Assembly: GCA_963800335.1 (NCBI GenBank)
Contig: CAWDAN010000005.1
Span: 222,455 to 286,454 of the forward strand
Direction of reading: 5' to 3'
Length of the DNA: 64,000 nucleotides
From: Flavisphingopyxis sp963800335
Lineage (GTDB): Bacteria > Pseudomonadota > Alphaproteobacteria > Sphingomonadales > Sphingomonadaceae
In this document: piece by piece, positions 28,324 to 36,576 of the stretch
Layout: each line of letters begins with the position of its first letter
How positions within the stretch are numbered: position 1 is the stretch's first letter
Notes under the pieces: model-generated
Seen by the model: only the letters and a program-made list of their open reading frames with translations
What the model was told of the DNA's origin: nothing
The model's database searches: none
Translations under genes and position numbers: made by a program

Positions 28324-28694
28324 TCAGAACGCGTCGTCGGGCGGTGGTGGATAGATTACGGGCTTATCGCCAAAACGTGCCAGCAAGCTTCGTCGCTCTT
28401 CGAATTTTAGCGATATCCTTATCTTCATCATAGCGAAACTGTGCGTCAAACGCATGATCGACGACATCAAACACCAGCGCCGACCAACGTTTGTAGGTTC
28501 GGCAAGATACCATAGCTATTTAAAGCATCGTACATCTGGCTGACGACACCGCGATCCAGGACCCTGTCGTTCGTCTCTTCGTAGACACTCGCGACATAAC
28601 GCCTGGTATCGCCTGACATAAAGCAGACCGGGCCACGCTCGAATGCCGCTATCATCAACGGCCGATTTTTGCCAACAAGATCCTGTGTCGCCAT
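28324..28694 (-). CDS. Immunity-like hypothetical protein, copy 1, frameshifted
   Basis: Small protein starting at 28694 (MATQDLVGKNRPLMIAAFER), 6 bases after the nuclease stop, so probably translationally coupled. The first frame runs through RYVASVYEETNDRVLDRGVV to YGILPN. The continuation KRWSALVFDVVDHAFDAQFR and then LARFGDKPVIYPPPPDDAF lies in other frames (two changes near 28500 and 28410). The shared C-terminus PPPDDAF and VDHAFDAQFRY core show it is a paralogue of the next gene. An immunity function is inferred from position alone. Confidence 0.65.
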
Positions 28695-28700
28695 ATTCTC

Positions 28701-29655
28701 CTATTCCCCAAGCCGATTTTGAAGTTCCGCTGTCATTTTGCCATCGACCCAAAAATAACGATGATCTCTGACGGTAGTTGCGACATTCGTAATTTGCGCG
28801 AATATCGACCCTGACCTTTCGTCCGGCGCGAATCGCCGCCGCCCACTGATTTTCGAGGCTGGCATATCCGCTGCGGTTGAAATTGGCATCCTGCGCGAAA
28901 TGGTTGAATGCCTCGGTCGGTCCGTTGAATCGGCGGGCAATATAGTGTCCGCCATGGTCGGTCGGCAAGCGATCGCGACCGCCGGCAGTACGCTGTGCGG
29001 CGCGCGATCGGTTCTGATCGGGATTGGCGATGAGTACGCCGCGGGCCTGTTGCGTTCGGGCGATCAGATCGATGTCGAAGCGATATCCGTTGGCAGTGAT
29101 CGAACGGCGATCCCAAGCGACCGGCTCGGGGATCGACGGCGGATGGCGCGGATCGGGCGGCAGCTTCCCATCATGCGTCGCGGAGTAATAAATAAGCGCA
29201 AGCGCGGTCGCCCGAGCTTCGCGCGTGCGCTCGAGATAGGCTTGCGTCGGTAGCATAAGTCGCTGACCGATCTGGATCTGGCGATCGATCGGCAGGCGAT
29301 TGATCCAGGCGAGGTCCGCTGCGGTCAGACCTTTGCGCGACTTCGCGATCGCGCTGAGCGTGTCGTCCTTCCTGACGACATAGATCGTGCGGTTAGCCGG
29401 ATCGCGCGGATCAGAGGATCCGCTTCCCCAACTGCCCGTCGCGCCACCGCCGCCGGACGCCGCCACCGAACGTCCCGCGAAAAAATTGCCCGCGTTGCGA
29501 AATGTAAACCGCCCATTCCTCGGGTCGTGCCACGGATTGAATTTGCGCTCTATCGGTTGCGGGCAAAAGCCCGTGCGCAAATACACGTCGAACGCGCGTC
29601 GATGATCGGCCTGATACACGCATGCTCCATCGATAATTTTGTCCACGCTTAGCAT
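28701..29655 (-). CDS. LysM domain plus DNA/RNA non-specific endonuclease (candidate toxin), frameshifted
   Basis: A protein of about 317 residues starting MLSVDKIIDGACVYQADHRR at 29655. Residues 37-55 hold the FNPWHDPRNGRFTF motif. A Gly/Ser linker precedes a LysM domain at about 91-137 (TIYVVRKDDTLSAIAKSRKG, INRLPIDRQIQIGQRLMLP), which binds peptidoglycan. The C-terminal His-Asn nuclease domain (Endonuclea_NS_2 type) has DHGGHYIARRFNGPTEAFNH, with catalytic His near 237, and QDANFNRSGYASLENQW. An extra base near 28770 moves the frame to RDHRYFWVDGKMTAELQN and the stop at 28701. Cargo-like nuclease at the C-terminus, a wall-binding domain and an abutting small gene match toxin-immunity layout. 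No signal peptide is seen. Confidence 0.75.
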
Positions 29656-29841
29656 AACGAGCAGAACAAATCAAGAACATCTTGATTGCTCGCTTGTCTC
29701 CCTCTCGTAGTGTGGCATGCTTGGCCAGTTTCGCTGCGGTCGTAATTGCATCTTCTCGCCCCCCTATCGCCACAGGGGTGTCATCGTGCGCACATCGCAC
29801 TAAGAGACGCCTGTGCCCCGCCCGACTCGCCTCATCGCCCC

Positions 29842-31146
29842 ATGAAACGCTGGACCCGCTATCGCATGCGCGCCGCGATGCGGCTGCACGGCCCGACCTC
29901 GGCGGTCTTTCGCCGGCGGCTCGCGATCGTCGGCGGGGCGATTTCGGTCGGGCTCATTGCGCTCGCCTTTGCCGGCCTGTCCGACCAGGCGACACGCCTG
30001 TTCCATCGCACGATTCTCCTCTGGCCGCTGCTGCCGCTGCTGGTCACCCCGCTGGGCTATGCCGGGGTCGTCTGGGCGACGCTGCGCTTCAGCCCCGACG
30101 CGCGCGGGTCGGGCATTCCGCAGGTGATTGCCGCGCGCAACGATCCCGACGCCGCGGTGCGCGCCGCGCTGTCGCTACCGACCGCGCTCACCAAGGGCGC
30201 GCTGACGCTCGCCGGCCTGCTCGTCGGCGCATCGACCGGGCGCGAGGGGCCGACGGTCCAGATCGCCGCCGCGGTGATGGCCGCATGGCACCGCCTGCTG
30301 CGCCTGCAGTTGCGCGCCTCGGTGATCATCGCGGGCGGCGCGGCCGGCGTCGCTGCCGCGTTCAACACCCCGCTCGCCGGAATCGCCTTTGCCATCGAGG
30401 AGCTCGCCGCCGCCTATGAGCAGCGCATGGCACTGCTCGTCATGACCGCGATCCTGATCTCGGGTGCGGTCGCGCTCGGCATCGGCGGCGATTATGTCTA
30501 TTTCGGCGTCGTCTCGAGCCGACTCGACTTCGTTTCGGTGATCGTCATTGCGCCGGTTGCGGGTATCCTCGGCGGACTCACCGGCGGCTGGTTCGCGCGG
30601 CTCGTCCTGGCCTCGGCGCACGGCACGACCCGGCTGATGCGCGCGGCCAAGGGCACCCCGGTCCTGACTGCCGGCATCTGCGGTCTGATCGTCGCCGTAC
30701 TCGGCATTGCCACCAACCTGACCTGGGGCACCGGCTACGATGCCGCGCGGATGATGATCGAGGGCGGCGCGTCGCCCTGGTGGTTCGGTCCGGCCAAGTT
30801 CGCCACCACGCTGGCAACCGCGATCGCGGGGCTTCCCGGCGGCATCTTCGCTCCCAGCCTCGCGACCGGTGCAGGCTTCGGCAATATCCTCACCTGGCTG
30901 TTCCCCGGTCAGCCGGTCAGCGCGATCGTGGTCCTCGGCATGGTCGCCTATTTCACCGGCGTCGTCCGCGCGCCGCTGACCGCGGTATTCATCCTGACCG
31001 AGACGACCGCCGCGCGCGGGCTGATGCTGCCGCTGATGGCGACCGCGCTGATCGCCGACCGCGCCAGCGCGCTGGTCTGCCGCGAGAAGCTCTACAACGG
31101 TCTCGCCAAGACCTTCATGGCCAAGGACGAGACCGCCAGGTCCTAG
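29842..31146 (+). CDS. ClC-family chloride transporter/channel
   Basis: Polytopic inner-membrane ClC protein of 434 residues moving chloride or similar anions. Selectivity-filter motifs are present: GSGIPQ near residue 92, GREGPTVQ near residue 133 (gating Glu) and GGIFAPSLATGAG near residue 333. The start ATG at 29842 (MKRWTRYRMRAAMRLHGPTS) follows a non-coding gap; a longer in-frame start at 29746 is not family-like. It has no C-terminal CBS domains. The stop shares CTAG with that of the convergent MBL gene. Channel versus H+/Cl- exchanger cannot be decided by eye. Confidence 0.93.
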   Translation: MKRWTRYRMRAAMRLHGPTSAVFRRRLAIVGGAISVGLIALAFAGLSDQATRLFHRTILLWPLLPLLVTPLGYAGVVWATLRFSPDARGSGIPQVIAARNDPDAAVRAALSLPTALTKGALTLAGLLVGASTGREGPTVQIAAAVMAAWHRLLRLQLRASVIIAGGAAGVAAAFNTPLAGIAFAIEELAAAYEQRMALLVMTAILISGAVALGIGGDYVYFGVVSSRLDFVSVIVIAPVAGILGGLTGGWFARLVLASAHGTTRLMRAAKGTPVLTAGICGLIVAVLGIATNLTWGTGYDAARMMIEGGASPWWFGPAKFATTLATAIAGLPGGIFAPSLATGAGFGNILTWLFPGQPVSAIVVLGMVAYFTGVVRAPLTAVFILTETTAARGLMLPLMATALIADRASALVCREKLYNGLAKTFMAKDETARS

Positions 31147-32363
31147 GGCAAGGCGTCGATTGCCGCCCGGTCGCAGCGCGGCTTTGGCCCGCGCACATCG
31201 CTTTGGGATCGCGCGGCAGCCGGCACCATGAACGGCACCCCGATGCGATGCGCGGCAAACAGGTCGGCGGGCAGCCCGGCGCACTGCGCCTCGAGCGCGA
31301 GCATCTTCGGCGGCGTATCATACCCCTCCCACGACAGGCGGAAGGTTCCCCAGTGGATCGGCAGCCCGGTCGTCGCGCCGAGCCGCTCGAACGCCTCGAC
31401 CGCGTGCTTGGGCCCGATATGCGATCCCGACCACATCTGCCCCGGGGCAAAGCGGAATGCGCCGATCGGAATGATCGCGAGGCGGATCGGCGAGTCATTG
31501 CCTGCCTTGGCCGCGACCGCCTTCGCCTCGTCGGGCCAGCGCATGTCGCCCGGCCCGGTATCGCCCGCGAAGAAGACGCTGCCCGACGGCGTGTCGATGA
31601 CGAAGCTCGACCACAGGGCACGGTTGCGATCGGCGCCCCATCGGCTCGACCAGTGATGGTTGCGCGTGACGGTGACGCGTGCGCCCTTGACCCGCGTCGT
31701 CCTGCCCCAGTCGATCGCGAACGCCTTGGCGCCCCCATCGGCGATGATCGTCTCGTTACCCGGGCTGGTGACGATCATCGGCCGGTCACGCTCCCACAAT
31801 CGCTTCAAGGTCGTCAGGTCCATATGGTCGTAATGCGCGTGGCTGACGACGATCAGGTCGATCCGCGGCAAATCGTCGAACGCGATCCCCGGCTGGGCGA
31901 CACGCGACGGCCCGATACCGAACGGCCCGGCGACGTCGCTCCAGATCGGGTCGGTCAGGATGTTGAGCCCCGGCGTCTCGATCAGGACGGTGGCATGGCC
32001 GACCCATGTCGTGCGCATCTCGCCGGGTTTGAGCGGCGGCAGCGTCTTCGGCCTGGCCTGCGCCACCGCAACATGATCGGGCCAGGCCGGCCGCTCGTCG
32101 GCCCCGGTGATCCAGCGCAGCAGGAATCCACCCGGCCCGCGGCTGCCGCCCTTGACCGCCGCACGCGTCGGGTCGCCCGACCATTCGCCCGCGCCCTCGT
32201 CGGGATTGAAGAAATGCGCGCCGTCGAAATGCGCGCTGGTCGGACCCTCGTAATAGACGCGGTCGAGGAAGCGCGGGACGATCGTCACTGCGAGCAGCAG
32301 CGCGACAACGATCCACAACACAATCGTGCCAGTCCATCGCGCCACCGCGCCGATCATCCGCAT
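31143..32363 (-). CDS. MBL-fold metallohydrolase, NAPE-PLD-like
   Basis: A 406-residue metallo-beta-lactamase-fold protein anchored by an N-terminal helix (about residues 10-30, GTIVLWIVVALLLAVTIVP). The metal motif HAHYDHMD is at residues 175-182, preceded by TTWVGHATVLIETPGLNILTD; FFAGDTGPGDM and the late HIGPKHAVEAF and PIHWGTF follow. This pattern matches the N-acyl-phosphatidylethanolamine phospholipase D/RomA-like group, so a lipid-phosphodiester substrate is plausible but unproven. The active site probably faces the periplasm. The frame is intact. Confidence 0.88.
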   Translation of the reverse strand: MRMIGAVARWTGTIVLWIVVALLLAVTIVPRFLDRVYYEGPTSAHFDGAHFFNPDEGAGEWSGDPTRAAVKGGSRGPGGFLLRWITGADERPAWPDHVAVAQARPKTLPPLKPGEMRTTWVGHATVLIETPGLNILTDPIWSDVAGPFGIGPSRVAQPGIAFDDLPRIDLIVVSHAHYDHMDLTTLKRLWERDRPMIVTSPGNETIIADGGAKAFAIDWGRTTRVKGARVTVTRNHHWSSRWGADRNRALWSSFVIDTPSGSVFFAGDTGPGDMRWPDEAKAVAAKAGNDSPIRLAIIPIGAFRFAPGQMWSGSHIGPKHAVEAFERLGATTGLPIHWGTFRLSWEGYDTPPKMLALEAQCAGLPADLFAAHRIGVPFMVPAAARSQSDVRGPKPRCDRAAIDALP

Positions 32364-32445
32364 ATGAAACTATCCCGCCGCTGGTCTGATACCCGCGATA
32401 GCATGGTGGGCTGCGCGGGCAATGCCGCCAATCACCGGCGCGCGG

Positions 32446-32709
32446 TCAGCTGCCCGAGGCAATCGGCGTCACATTGCCTTCGCCGGGCACCTCGTCGTGC
32501 ACTGCCGGCGGGCGCGCCCGGCCCATCGTCCAGTTGGCCTGCATCCGCACCTTGGGATTGGGCGCGCACCAGATCTCGCCGGTCGCGTCGATCGCGGTCA
32601 CCCAGATCAGATTATGCTCGGGGCCGTAATCGATCACGCCAAAGGCGAGCCCGTCGCCGCGCTCGAGGACGTGCAGGGGAATCGGGGGATCGAGTTGGGT
32701 GAACGACAT
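32446..32709 (-). CDS. Hypothetical protein, 87 residues
   Basis: Small soluble protein starting MSFTQLDPPIPLHVLERGDG at 32709, with a compact beta-like core (GLAFGVIDYGPEHNLIWVTA, TGEIWCAPNPKVRMQANWTM) and a flexible tail. Similar short proteins are found across sphingomonads. No function is assigned. Frame and composition match the surroundings. Confidence 0.7.
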   Translation of the reverse strand: MSFTQLDPPIPLHVLERGDGLAFGVIDYGPEHNLIWVTAIDATGEIWCAPNPKVRMQANWTMGRARPPAVHDEVPGEGNVTPIASGS

Positions 32710-32779
32710 CGGGCGACTCCCTGAGGCAGGTGACACGATCATCAACCCGCCGCTATCGCCCCGGTTCCATTGGCAAATG

Positions 32780-33055
32780 TCAGCGTCGCCGATTTGTCAG
32801 CAGGGCAAAGACGATGCTATTGATCATCGTGTAGAGCCCGTAGAGCAGCAGCATCGCGATCGGCCAGCTCTGGCTGAACAGCATCGCCATCAGCAGCAGG
32901 ACGAACTCGAAGGCGTAGCTGGTATAGCGCCCCACCGCGCGCTGGACCGGCAGGACCGACGCCTGGATGATCGGGTCGCGGCTCTCTATCAACGCGCGGT
33001 GCATCGCGAAATTGCCGATCCCGGCGAGGAAAATGAAGATCAGCGACAGCGTCAT
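32780..33055 (-). CDS. Small membrane protein, unknown
   Basis: A 91-residue protein starting MTLSLIFIFLAGIGNFAMHR, with three hydrophobic segments (about residues 2-18, 45-62 and 65-85) and an RRR end. It looks like a conserved hypothetical inner-membrane protein. The role is unknown. Confidence 0.7.
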   Translation of the reverse strand: MTLSLIFIFLAGIGNFAMHRALIESRDPIIQASVLPVQRAVGRYTSYAFEFVLLLMAMLFSQSWPIAMLLLYGLYTMINSIVFALLTNRRR

Positions 33056-33124
33056 GCGCCCGATATAGGCACCCCGTGCTTAATCTCCAGACGCCATGCG
33101 GTTCCGCGCGCGAGCCGGTCTTGC

Positions 33125-33376
33125 CTAGAGCAGGATCCGTCCCAACAGGATCAACACGATCGCTCCGAGCAGTGAGGCGAAGAAGCCCGCGCTGTGAAAT
33201 CGGCCGCCGATGCCGCCGGGGCGCCGCGAACTGGTGACGAGTCCGGCGAGCAGCGAGCCGCCGATGCCGAGCAGCGTCGTCATCAAGAATCCCATGTCGA
33301 CCGCGCCGGGATAGAAAAAGCGCGCCAGCAGGCCGACGACGAAACCGACGATGATCGTCGAGATGATGTTGATCAT
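33125..33376 (-). CDS. GlsB/YeaQ/YmgE-family stress-response membrane protein
   Basis: An 83-residue three-helix membrane protein of the transglycosylase-associated family (PF04226 type). It starts MINIISTIIVGFVVGLLARF, has the Gly-rich central helix GFLMTTLLGIGGSLLAGLVT and ends SLLGAIVLILLGRILL. Family members respond to stress; the mechanism is unclear. It sits upstream and divergent from the nrdA regulatory region. Confidence 0.88.
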   Translation of the reverse strand: MINIISTIIVGFVVGLLARFFYPGAVDMGFLMTTLLGIGGSLLAGLVTSSRRPGGIGGRFHSAGFFASLLGAIVLILLGRILL

Positions 33377-33591
33377 GAAAGCTGTTCCTTGGCCAATTTA
33401 ACGATTGGCGATTCTAGCCGCGGTCGGGGCGATGGCAATCGCGTCTTTATGACAAAAAAATTTCACCCCCCGATGCAGGCCTGCAACGCCCCTCGGCAAG
33501 CCCGCTGCAAAGGCGGCTTTGCGATGCGTCCAGACTCGCTTTGTTCTCGTCGCCCGCTGTGCCGAAACGGGTTAAGGCGAAATTTACCGCC

Positions 33592-33620
33592 TTGCATCTC
33601 AGATTCGATGTGGCACTATC
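33592..33620 (+). promoter_or_regulatory. Candidate nrdA promoter
   Basis: TTGCAT (33592-33597), 17-bp spacer, ACTATC (33615-33620). The -10 is weak, but it lies inside the first NrdR-like palindrome, which would make that box a repressor site. Confidence 0.4.
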
Positions 33621-33661
33621 CATGGTGGGTCGTCGCCGGGGGGCACCCCTAGACGTAGTGG
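33613..33661 (+). promoter_or_regulatory. Tandem NrdR-box-like operators
   Basis: Two 16-bp imperfect palindromes: GCACTATCCATGGTGG at 33613-33628 and CCCCTAGACGTAGTGG at 33646-33661. Their centres are 33 bp apart, about three helical turns. Paired NrdR boxes about 31-33 bp apart are the hallmark of ATP/dATP-controlled ribonucleotide reductase operons. The second box resembles the CACTA...TAGTG consensus best. They sit about 180-225 bases ahead of the nrdA start. Confidence 0.6.
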
Positions 33662-33838
33662 TGGAGCCAGAACGTGGATTTTCCGCGGGCTCCCGACCTG
33701 CGCCTTTGGAACGGGCAAACCGGCGATATAAATCTGTGGATGAAAGACGAGTTTTTCCCCCGCAGCGACCCCAAAAATGTTAGGGAGGGATTTCGCCCTT
33801 CCGAATCGAACGAATAGTGAACATACGGAGCGGGCGAC

Positions 33839-35839
33839 ATGGATTTCAGGGACACGGAGCGGAGCGATATGGATAGCACGAGCGACACGCTGGAGAACGA
33901 CGTGGTCGAGAGCGCTACGAGCGCCCGCGCGTCCGACGCCGCGCCCGCCAAGAAGCCCGCGGCCAAGAAGCCCGCGCGCGAATCGAAGGATTCGAAGCAG
34001 GTCGACGATCGCCGCTTTGCCGTGACGACCGATTCGAGCCGCGACGACCTGCTCACCGATTTCGGCAAGGACACGCTCAAGGATCGCTACCTGCTGCCGG
34101 GCGAATCGTACCAGGACCTGTTCGCGCGCGTCGCCGCGGCCTATGCCGACGATGAACCGCATGCGCAGCGGCTCTACGATTATATCTCCAAGCTGTGGTT
34201 CATGCCCGCCACGCCGGTCCTTTCGAACGGCGGCACTGGCCGCGGCTTGCCGATCTCGTGCTATTTGAACTCGGTCTCGGACAGCCTCGACGGCATCGTC
34301 AACACGTGGAACGAGAACGTCTGGCTGGCATCGCGCGGCGGCGGCATCGGCACCTATTGGGGCAATGTCCGCGGCATCGGCGAACCCGTCGGCCTCAACG
34401 GCAAGACCAGCGGCATCATTCCCTTCGTCCGCGTCATGGACAGCCTCACGCTCGCCATCTCGCAGGGCTCGCTGCGGCGCGGCTCGGCGGCGGTCTATCT
34501 CGACATCTCGCATCCCGAGATCGAGGAGTTCCTCGAAATCCGCAAGCCGTCGGGCGACTTCAACAGGAAAGCGCTCAACCTCCACCACGGCGTCCTCGTC
34601 ACCGACGAGTTCATGGAAGCCGTCCGCGCGGGCGCCGAGTTCGAGCTGAAATCGCCCAAGGACGGCAGCGTCCGTTCGACCGTCGATGCGCGCTCGTTGT
34701 TCCAGAAGCTCGTCGAGACGCGGCTTGGCCACGGGTGAGCCGTACATCGTCTTTTCCGACCAGGTGAACCGGATGATGCCCAAGCATCACCGCGACCTCG
34801 GGCTCAAGGTTTCGACCTCGAACCTGTGCAGCGAAATCACGCTGCCGACCGGCGTCGACCATCTTGGGCAGGATCGCACCGCGGTCTGCTGCCTGTCGTC
34901 GCTCAATCTCGAAACCTGGGACCAGTGGAACGGCGAACCGCAGTTCATCGAGGACGTCATGCGTTTCCTCGACAATGTCCTGCAGGACTATATCGACCGC
35001 GCGCCCGACGAGATGGCCCGCGCCAAATACTCTGCCGAGCGCGAACGCTCGGTCGGCCTCGGCGTGATGGGCTTCCACTCCTTCCTCCAGGCGCGCCAGC
35101 TCGGCTTCGAGAGCGCGATGGCCAAGTCGTGGAACCTCAAGATCTTCAAGCACATCCATTCGAAGGCGACCGAGGCCTCATGATGCTCGCGCACGAACGC
35201 GGGCCGTGCCCCGATGCCGCCGATGTCGGCGTGATGGAGCGCTTCAGCTGCAAGATGGCGATCGCGCCGACCGCGTCGATCAGCATCATCTGCGGCGGCG
35301 CCAGCGCGTGCATCGAGCCGATCCCGGCCAACATCTACACGCACAAGACGCTGTCGGGCTCGGTCTCGATCAAGAACCCGCACCTCGAAAAGCTGCTGCG
35401 CGAAAAGTCGAAGGATTCGGCCAACGTGTGGAACTCGATCCTCGAACGCGGCGGCAGCGTCCAGCACCTCGACTTCCTCACGCAGGAGGAAAAGGACACC
35501 TTCAAGACCAGCTTCGAGATCGACCAGCGCTGGCTGCTCGAACTCGCCGCCGACCGCACGCCGTACATCGACCAGGCGCAGTCGCTGAACCTCTTCATCC
35601 CCGCCGATGTCGAGAAATGGGACCTGCTCATGCTCCACTTCCGCGCGTGGGAACTGGGCATCAAGTCGCTCTATTACCTGCGCTCGAAATCGGTCCAGCG
35701 CGCCGGCTTCGCCAACCACACCGACGCGGTCAGCACCGAGGAAAGCCGCGGCGGCGTCGAGGCCGACAACACCGCCAATCCCCCCGTCTTCGCGATCGGC
35801 GAGACCACGGACTACGACGAATGCTTGGCTTGCCAGTAA
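33839..35839 (+). CDS. nrdA: Ribonucleoside-diphosphate reductase alpha subunit (class Ia), two frameshifts
   Basis: Large catalytic subunit reducing ribonucleoside diphosphates to deoxy forms with NrdB. The start at 33839 (MDFRDTERSDMDSTSDTLEN) is followed by a Lys/Ala-rich tail; no complete ATP-cone is seen. Catalytic-core segments include PATPVLSNGGTGRGLPISCY, SRGGGIGTYWGNVRG, NLCSEITLP and CCLSSLNL; the C-terminal redox pair is CLAC (ECLACQ). An extra base near 34725 (CTTGGCCACGGG) and a missing base near 35177 (GCCTCATGATG) break the frame; corrected length is 666 residues. nrdB follows 740 bases on. The likely control is NrdR. Confidence 0.95.
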
Positions 35840-36166
35840 GCCGCCTCGCGCCCGCGTTCGCGTCCATCCTGCTGCTCGCAGGGTGCGCGACCCAGCGCGC
35901 CGACGCGGTCGTCGCGAGCGGGCCGGGCTTCCTGCTCGGCCTGTGGCACGGCTTCATCTTCCCGGTCGCGTGGGTGACTCAGCTGTTCAGCGATCGACGT
36001 CGCGGTATACGCCGTGCCCAATGACGGCGGCTGGTACGATTTCGGCTATTTCCTCGGCATCGTCGTGTTCGGCGTCGGCGCACGCAAGACGCGCACCGTC
36101 TATCGCACGCGCACGATCCGCACGAACGCGCAGCCGGAGCGCGAGACGGTGATCATCGATCAATGA
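35821..36166 (+). CDS. Small lipoprotein, frameshifted
   Basis: A protein of about 114 residues overlapping the nrdA 3' end by 19 bases. The start MLGLPVSRLAPAFASILLLA leads to a lipobox LLAGC (cleavage before Cys). After WHGFIFPVAWVTQLFS the frame changes near 35992 (one extra base), and IDVAVYAVPNDGGWYDFGYF, LGIVVFGVGARKTRTVY follows to TGA at 36164. The family is unknown; lipid anchoring is inferred from the lipobox. It lies between nrdA and nrdB and may share their transcript. Confidence 0.65.
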
Positions 36167-36219
36167 CCACCGCGCTCGCCTCTGACTTCGACGCCGCCAA
36201 GGCGAACGCCGTTCGGTCG

Positions 36220-36495
36220 TTAGCCCGTGGTCTTGTCGGCGGTCTCGAACAGGTCGTAGGCGTTCGCCGCGGTCGCGCTCAGCCGCACCGTGTCGCCATC
36301 GACGCTCGCGACGAGGCCGGCGGGGATATAGTGATGCTTGGCGCCCTTGCCGCCCTGCGTCGACGGGCTGTCGGACTTGGTCATCTTGATCCGCTCGCCC
36401 GCGATATGGTCGACGGTGCCAAGATGGACGCCGTCGGCGCCGACGATGTTCATGTCTTCCTTGATGTTGCTGTGGTCGTGATCGCTCATCATCAT
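36220..36495 (-). CDS. DUF2171 domain protein
   Basis: A 91-residue PRC-barrel-like protein: KEDMNIVGADGVHLGTVDHI, ERIKMTKSD, HHYIPAGLVASVDGDTVRLS. The true start is probably MSDHDHSNIKED at 36489, just after two further Met codons; AGGAG lies upstream. Such proteins are common in sphingomonads; the function is unknown. It is antisense to the nrdA-nrdB direction. Confidence 0.82.
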   Translation of the reverse strand: MMMSDHDHSNIKEDMNIVGADGVHLGTVDHIAGERIKMTKSDSPSTQGGKGAKHHYIPAGLVASVDGDTVRLSATAANAYDLFETADKTTG

Positions 36496-36576
36496 TCTCC
36501 TTCTGGGGGGTTCACTGGTTCAACGTACCACGCCCCCCATTCGCTCCATAACTCGTAAAAGTCCGGAAGGTTCGCC

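Larger units (their letters stand above)
33377..33838. other. Regulatory region upstream of nrdA
   Basis: About 460 bases without a gene between the divergent YeaQ-like gene and nrdA. It holds a sigma70-like -35/-10 pair and two NrdR-box-like palindromes (annotated separately), and therefore probably a long nrdA leader. A DnaA-box-like CTGTGGATG lies at 33734-33742. Nothing else was recognised. Confidence 0.6.

Noticed and set aside
29746..29841. Longer start for the ClC transporter
   Set aside because: The extra residues are not membrane or family-like and cover the divergent promoter region; ATG at 29842 fits the family.
33734..33742. DnaA-box-like CTGTGGATG upstream of nrdA as a replication origin
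   Set aside because: A single imperfect site without a cluster, AT-rich unwinding region or origin genes.
34826..35839. A separate gene in the second half of nrdA
   Set aside because: It is the nrdA C-terminus after a one-base frameshift; motifs continue across the break.
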